Assembly: GCA_964404805.1 (NCBI GenBank)
Contig: CAYOLJ010000045.1
Location: 1-9,228, forward strand
Reading direction: 5' to 3'
Length of the DNA: 9,228 bases
Source: Peribacter sp964404805
Lineage (GTDB): Bacteria > Patescibacteriota > Gracilibacteria > Peribacterales > Peribacteraceae
The position numbers were made by a program, and so were the translations under genes. The notes beneath the pieces are model-generated. The model had not been told where the DNA came from, ran no database searches, and saw nothing but the letters and a program-made list of their open reading frames with translations. Position 1 is the first letter of the stretch. Each line of letters starts with the position of its first letter. This document shows positions 7,352-9,228 of the stretch, in pieces.

Positions 7352-7813
7352 GTGTGCGGCAACGGCATTATGGAGCAGCCGGAATGGTGCGACGATGGAA
7401 ATACCGCCTCAGGGGACGGATGCTACAGGTGTCTTACGCAGGGAGGATTCTCGTGTACCAAGGTGTACGGTCAAAAGTCCATCTGCACGCGCACGCAATG
7501 CGGCAACGGCGTGGTCGACTCGGGAGAGGTGTGTGATGATGGCAATGTGGTCGGAAACGACGGTTGCGACAGGGACTGCAAAGTGGAGTATGGATTCTCC
7601 TGCGTCATCTACAAAGACCAGCCCTCTCGCTGCAGCAGGGGAACGTGCGGTAATGGCCGATGGGATCTGTACGAAGACTGCGACGACGGTAACAAGAGCA
7701 GCGGTGACGGCTGCAGTGCGGCCTGCAAGTATGAATCGGGTTGGATCTGCACTGGCTACCCATCAAAATGCTCGCGCAATACATCGCCCCCAGTACCCAA
7801 GACCACGTATTGA
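7352..7813 (+). CDS. Three tandem DUF4215 cysteine repeats (C-terminal fragment of the interrupted Cys-rich protein)
   Basis: Three consecutive copies of the DUF4215 (Myxococcus-type cysteine-rich) repeat follow one another: CGNGIMEQPEWCDDGN...GFSC, CGNGVVDSGEVCDDGN...GFSC...PSRC, and CGNGRWDLYEDCDDGN...GWICTGYPSKC. A short tail (NTSPPVPKTTY) and TGA at 7811-7813 end the frame. Each repeat has six cysteines and the acidic CDDGN turn. A nominal GTG start at 7352 falls on the residue just before the first CGNG; it has no ribosome binding site, signal peptide or linker, so it is more likely the end of the large protein than an independent gene. The open frame actually extends back to the codon after TGA 7316-7318 and includes a DSSSSS linker. 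The stop overlaps the convergent mutY stop. Confidence 0.72.
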   Translation: MCGNGIMEQPEWCDDGNTASGDGCYRCLTQGGFSCTKVYGQKSICTRTQCGNGVVDSGEVCDDGNVVGNDGCDRDCKVEYGFSCVIYKDQPSRCSRGTCGNGRWDLYEDCDDGNKSSGDGCSAACKYESGWICTGYPSKCSRNTSPPVPKTTY

Positions 7814-8779
7814 TCACTCGTGGAGGACGTAGGTCGCCCCCTTACGGGCGACCAGTTTCTCCTGCTCCAATTGCCTGAGTATCTCTGAAAGCCACTCCCT
7901 GTGTGCCGGGGACCAATCGGAACAAACAGTGGCCCCAATCATTTCTATGAAAAGGCCATCCGTCCCCTCGCGGAGTGCATCGACGATTTTGCCACGTGTG
8001 ATGCGATTCGCAACGAAGCGACCGGCGATGACGCGACCCGGTTCGGCATTCGGAGCTCGAAGCTCGGTCTTGGGAAAATTCCTGGGCGTGGCTTTCATGA
8101 GACTTTTTTTAGAAAGCGGACATGTATCCCATTGGGGACTTCTCTTCGTCTGGACTAAAGAACCAAAGTCCATGAGTGCAGCATGCCAATTACGGGCGTC
8201 GTGATCCTTGTAGCTATTTACCGCGACTAACAGGACTTCTTCTGCAATCTTCAAGAGATACTTATCTCTCTTCTTCCACGTTCCGTCTGGGCGCTGCGGA
8301 CCCACAAATGTGCGATGCAAGATGCGACGGATGTTTGTATCGATGCACGGAGTCGGCAGGTTGAAAGCGAAATTCCGGATGGCGGCAGCCGTGTAGTGTC
8401 CCAACCCCTTAATGTTCTGTAGTTCTTCCATACTTAAAGGAAAGACACTCCCATGTTGTTCCACAATCGTACGGGCGGCATCACGCAGACAAAGCGCACG
8501 GTTGTTGTAACCCATTCCGCGCCAGGCGAGGATCACCTCACGATTGGAGGCTGCCGCAAGGTCGTGAAGGCGAGGAAACTGTTTCAAAAATCGCTTGTAA
8601 ATGATGACGACGCGCTCAACCTGCGTCTGCTGGAGCATGACCTCAGAAACAAGGATGCGATAGGCACGCTCGGTGTCGTCATCAATGGCCAAATCACGCC
8701 ATGGGAGCGACCGTTTATGCCGTGCGTACCACTGCCAGATCGCCTCAACAAAGGCCAATATCCGCTCATTTTGCTTCAT
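7814..8779 (-). CDS. mutY: MutY-type A/G-specific adenine glycosylase lacking three of four Fe-S cysteines
   Basis: Base-excision repair enzyme of the HhH-GPD superfamily, expected to remove adenine opposite 8-oxoguanine. With the start at ATG 8779 (MKQNERILAF) it has 321 residues; a longer in-frame upstream extension is possible but has no family resemblance. Visible motifs: LPWRD (25-29); SEVMLQQTQV with the catalytic Glu46; GMGYNNRA (88-95); helix-hairpin-helix KGLGHYTAAAI (124-134); catalytic Asp147 in CIDTNIRRIL. The usual C-X6-C-X2-C-X5-C cluster after ALMDFG appears with exact spacing as Q210, W217, C220, S226, so a [4Fe-4S] cluster is almost certainly absent. The C-terminal ~65 residues (NRITRGKIVDALREG... 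to the end) look like a short winged-helix region, not the NUDIX-like 8-oxoG reader of classical MutY, so substrate specificity is less certain. No Shine-Dalgarno precedes ATG; it is divergent from tuf and convergent with the Cys-protein locus. Confidence 0.88.
   Translation of the reverse strand: MKQNERILAFVEAIWQWYARHKRSLPWRDLAIDDDTERAYRILVSEVMLQQTQVERVVIIYKRFLKQFPRLHDLAAASNREVILAWRGMGYNNRALCLRDAARTIVEQHGSVFPLSMEELQNIKGLGHYTAAAIRNFAFNLPTPCIDTNIRRILHRTFVGPQRPDGTWKKRDKYLLKIAEEVLLVAVNSYKDHDARNWHAALMDFGSLVQTKRSPQWDTCPLSKKSLMKATPRNFPKTELRAPNAEPGRVIAGRFVANRITRGKIVDALREGTDGLFIEMIGATVCSDWSPAHREWLSEILRQLEQEKLVARKGATYVLHE
7832..7853. terminator. Perfect 8-bp hairpin near the convergent gene ends, probable terminator for the Cys-protein transcript
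   Basis: GGTCGCCC (7832-7839) pairs perfectly with GGGCGACC (7846-7853) around the loop CCTTAC. On the + strand it lies 19 nt after the TGA of the cysteine-repeat frame and is followed by AGTTTCTCC, a short T-containing tract. On the - strand it lies inside the last codons of mutY (LVARKGAT), before the mutY stop, so it is unlikely to serve mutY in the same way. Confidence 0.55.
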
Positions 8780-8869
8780 TGCGTGCAGTGTAATCGACGA
8801 AGCAACGTGAAAACCATGCCCGGCCGCGAACGAAATCTCTTTCCCTCCCCGATTTTGGCCGTAAATCCG

Positions 8870-8898
8870 TTGACTGCCCCTATCAATCTCCCTAGACT
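8870..8898 (+). promoter_or_regulatory. Probable sigma70-type promoter of tuf
   Basis: TTGACT (8870-8875) and TAGACT (8893-8898) are separated by exactly 17 nt, matching the -35 and -10 consensus at 5/6 and 4/6 positions. Predicted transcription start is about 8905, leaving a leader of roughly 50 nt before the tuf ATG. The position in the divergent mutY-tuf intergenic region supports the call. Confidence 0.5.
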
Positions 8899-8910
8899 TT
8901 CCGGGCAAAA

Positions 8911-8928
8911 AGAAGCTAAAGTGCTTCT
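8911..8928. other. Small hairpin in the tuf leader
   Basis: AGAAGC (8911-8916) pairs with GCTTCT (8923-8928) around a 6-nt loop. On the - strand it is followed directly by TTTTTG, which resembles a weak terminator that would block read-through from the right into mutY. On the + strand it sits in the tuf 5' UTR. Six base pairs is short, so a function is uncertain. Confidence 0.3.
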
Positions 8929-8954
8929 GATATTCTCCTTTTCCCTCCTTTGCT

Positions 8955-9228
8955 ATGGCAGACCAGAAGAAGTTCGATCGCTCGAAGCCGCACGTAAACG
9001 TCGGCACCATTGGTCACGTCGACCACGGTAAAACCACTCTCACGGCAGCCCTCTCCGTTAACTTCTCACCGGAAGGCGAGAAGAAGGCCTTCGCTGATAT
9101 CGACAACGCGCCCGAAGAGAAAGAGCGCGGCATTACCATCAACACCTCGCATGTGGAGTACGAGTCTGCCAAGCGTCACTACGCGCACGTGGACTGTCCG
9201 GGCCACGCCGACTACGTGAAGAACATGA
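8955..9228 (+). CDS. tuf: Translation elongation factor Tu, N-terminal 91 residues (3' end outside window)
   Basis: EF-Tu is the GTPase that delivers aminoacyl-tRNA to the ribosome. ATG 8955 begins MADQKKFDRSKPHVNVGTIG, the usual bacterial EF-Tu N terminus. The GTPase signatures are intact: P-loop GHVDHGKT (residues 20-27), switch I RGITI (58-62) with the effector Thr61, and the G3 motif DCPGH (80-84), followed by ADYVKNM at the window end. The stretch between TLTA and DNAPEEK (ALSVNFSPEGEKKAFADI) is about two residues shorter than in E. coli and its sequence is unusual. No Shine-Dalgarno is visible; the leader just before ATG is pyrimidine-rich (TTTTCCCTCCTTTGCT). A good promoter lies about 57 nt upstream of the ATG. 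The gene is divergent from mutY. Confidence 0.96.
   Translation, partial: MADQKKFDRSKPHVNVGTIGHVDHGKTTLTAALSVNFSPEGEKKAFADIDNAPEEKERGITINTSHVEYESAKRHYAHVDCPGHADYVKNM

Larger units (their letters stand above)
3495..7813 (+). pseudogene. Full extent of second cysteine-rich exported protein locus, interrupted by gap, two frameshifts and a stop
   Basis: Reading across 3495-7813 gives one coherent architecture if four interruptions are resolved: (1) the 100-N run at 6550-6649, whose true length must be 2 modulo 3 to keep frame (5 nt by comparison with the upstream repeat copy); (2) one surplus A at 6815/6816, whose removal gives SSMSSSSGQLYPDIIYTG; (3) one missing base near 6956-6958, where an added C gives VENTGDPVFDKSTE; (4) an in-frame TGA at 7316-7318 just before a Ser-rich linker (DSSSSS) and three DUF4215 repeats. 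With these repaired the product is about 1407 residues. Lesions 2 and 3 cancel each other. All the damage lies in the gap or within 700 nt after it and none in the preceding 6 kb of Cys-protein coding sequence. Assembly error is therefore a serious alternative to true decay. The separate readable parts are listed below. Confidence 0.6.

Noticed and set aside
8942..8952. Perfect AAAGGAGG on the - strand as a ribosome binding site for a leftward gene
   Set aside because: No start codon follows at a suitable distance and no plausible leftward gene other than mutY, which begins 160 nt away. On the + strand it is a pyrimidine-rich tuf leader.
8780..9010. N-terminal extension of MutY up to 9010 on the - strand
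   Set aside because: The extra 77 residues (MVPTFTCGFERS...) overlap tuf antisense, have no family similarity, and would span the tuf promoter. ATG 8779 gives the usual MutY start before the LPWRD motif.
8453..9031. Long + strand reading frame opposite mutY and across the tuf start
   Set aside because: It is antisense to the well-supported MutY frame and overlaps tuf out of frame; its sequence shows no recognisable domain.

Overview
The window looks like a piece of an uncultured bacterial genome, most likely from the Candidate Phyla Radiation (Peregrinibacteria/Peribacteria-like). This is inferred from protein style, with moderate-to-low confidence on the lineage. The clues are giant exported proteins that mix serine homopolymer linkers with CGNG/DUF4215 cysteine repeats and golvesin-type domains, a MutY homologue without its iron-sulfur cysteines, and start codons with no clear Shine-Dalgarno sequence. 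A run of exactly 100 N (6550-6649) marks a scaffold join, so this is draft, probably metagenomic, sequence. The standard genetic code fits: the long reading frames contain no internal TGA, and mutY and the last cysteine-repeat fragment both end at TGA.

Layout. 3-455 (+): C-terminal end of RNase Y (rny), cut by the window edge, followed by a strong hairpin (470-508) that probably ends its transcript. 542-3469 (+): a 975-residue exported protein with an N-terminal membrane segment, a golvesin-like domain, cysteine-rich modules, a Kelch-like beta-propeller, a DUF4215 repeat and a C-terminal cysteine module. 3495-7813 (+): a second, paralogous exported protein 25 bp downstream. It is long (about 1407 residues if repaired) but interrupted by the N gap, two compensating 1-nt frameshifts (about 6815 and 6957) and one in-frame TGA (7316-7318). 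7814-8779 (-): a convergent mutY-like gene whose TGA stop overlaps that of the cysteine-protein locus in a TGATCA palindrome. 8870-8898: a good sigma70-type promoter facing right, then tuf (8955 to the window end), encoding the first 91 residues of EF-Tu.

Functionally, rny (mRNA turnover), mutY (8-oxoG:A repair) and tuf (translation) are housekeeping genes flanking an accessory two-gene operon. The two cysteine-rich proteins share at least four module types and Ser-rich linkers, and they look like envelope or extracellular proteins stabilised by many disulfides. Their ligand is unknown. The most interesting content is this module set: a roughly 70-residue CC...CGNGxC...DC unit in five copies, a roughly 60-residue PQLGPDENGC unit in three copies, and nearly identical DNA blocks that suggest ongoing recombination between repeats. 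The damage in the 3' third of the second gene is either real decay or assembly error next to the gap.
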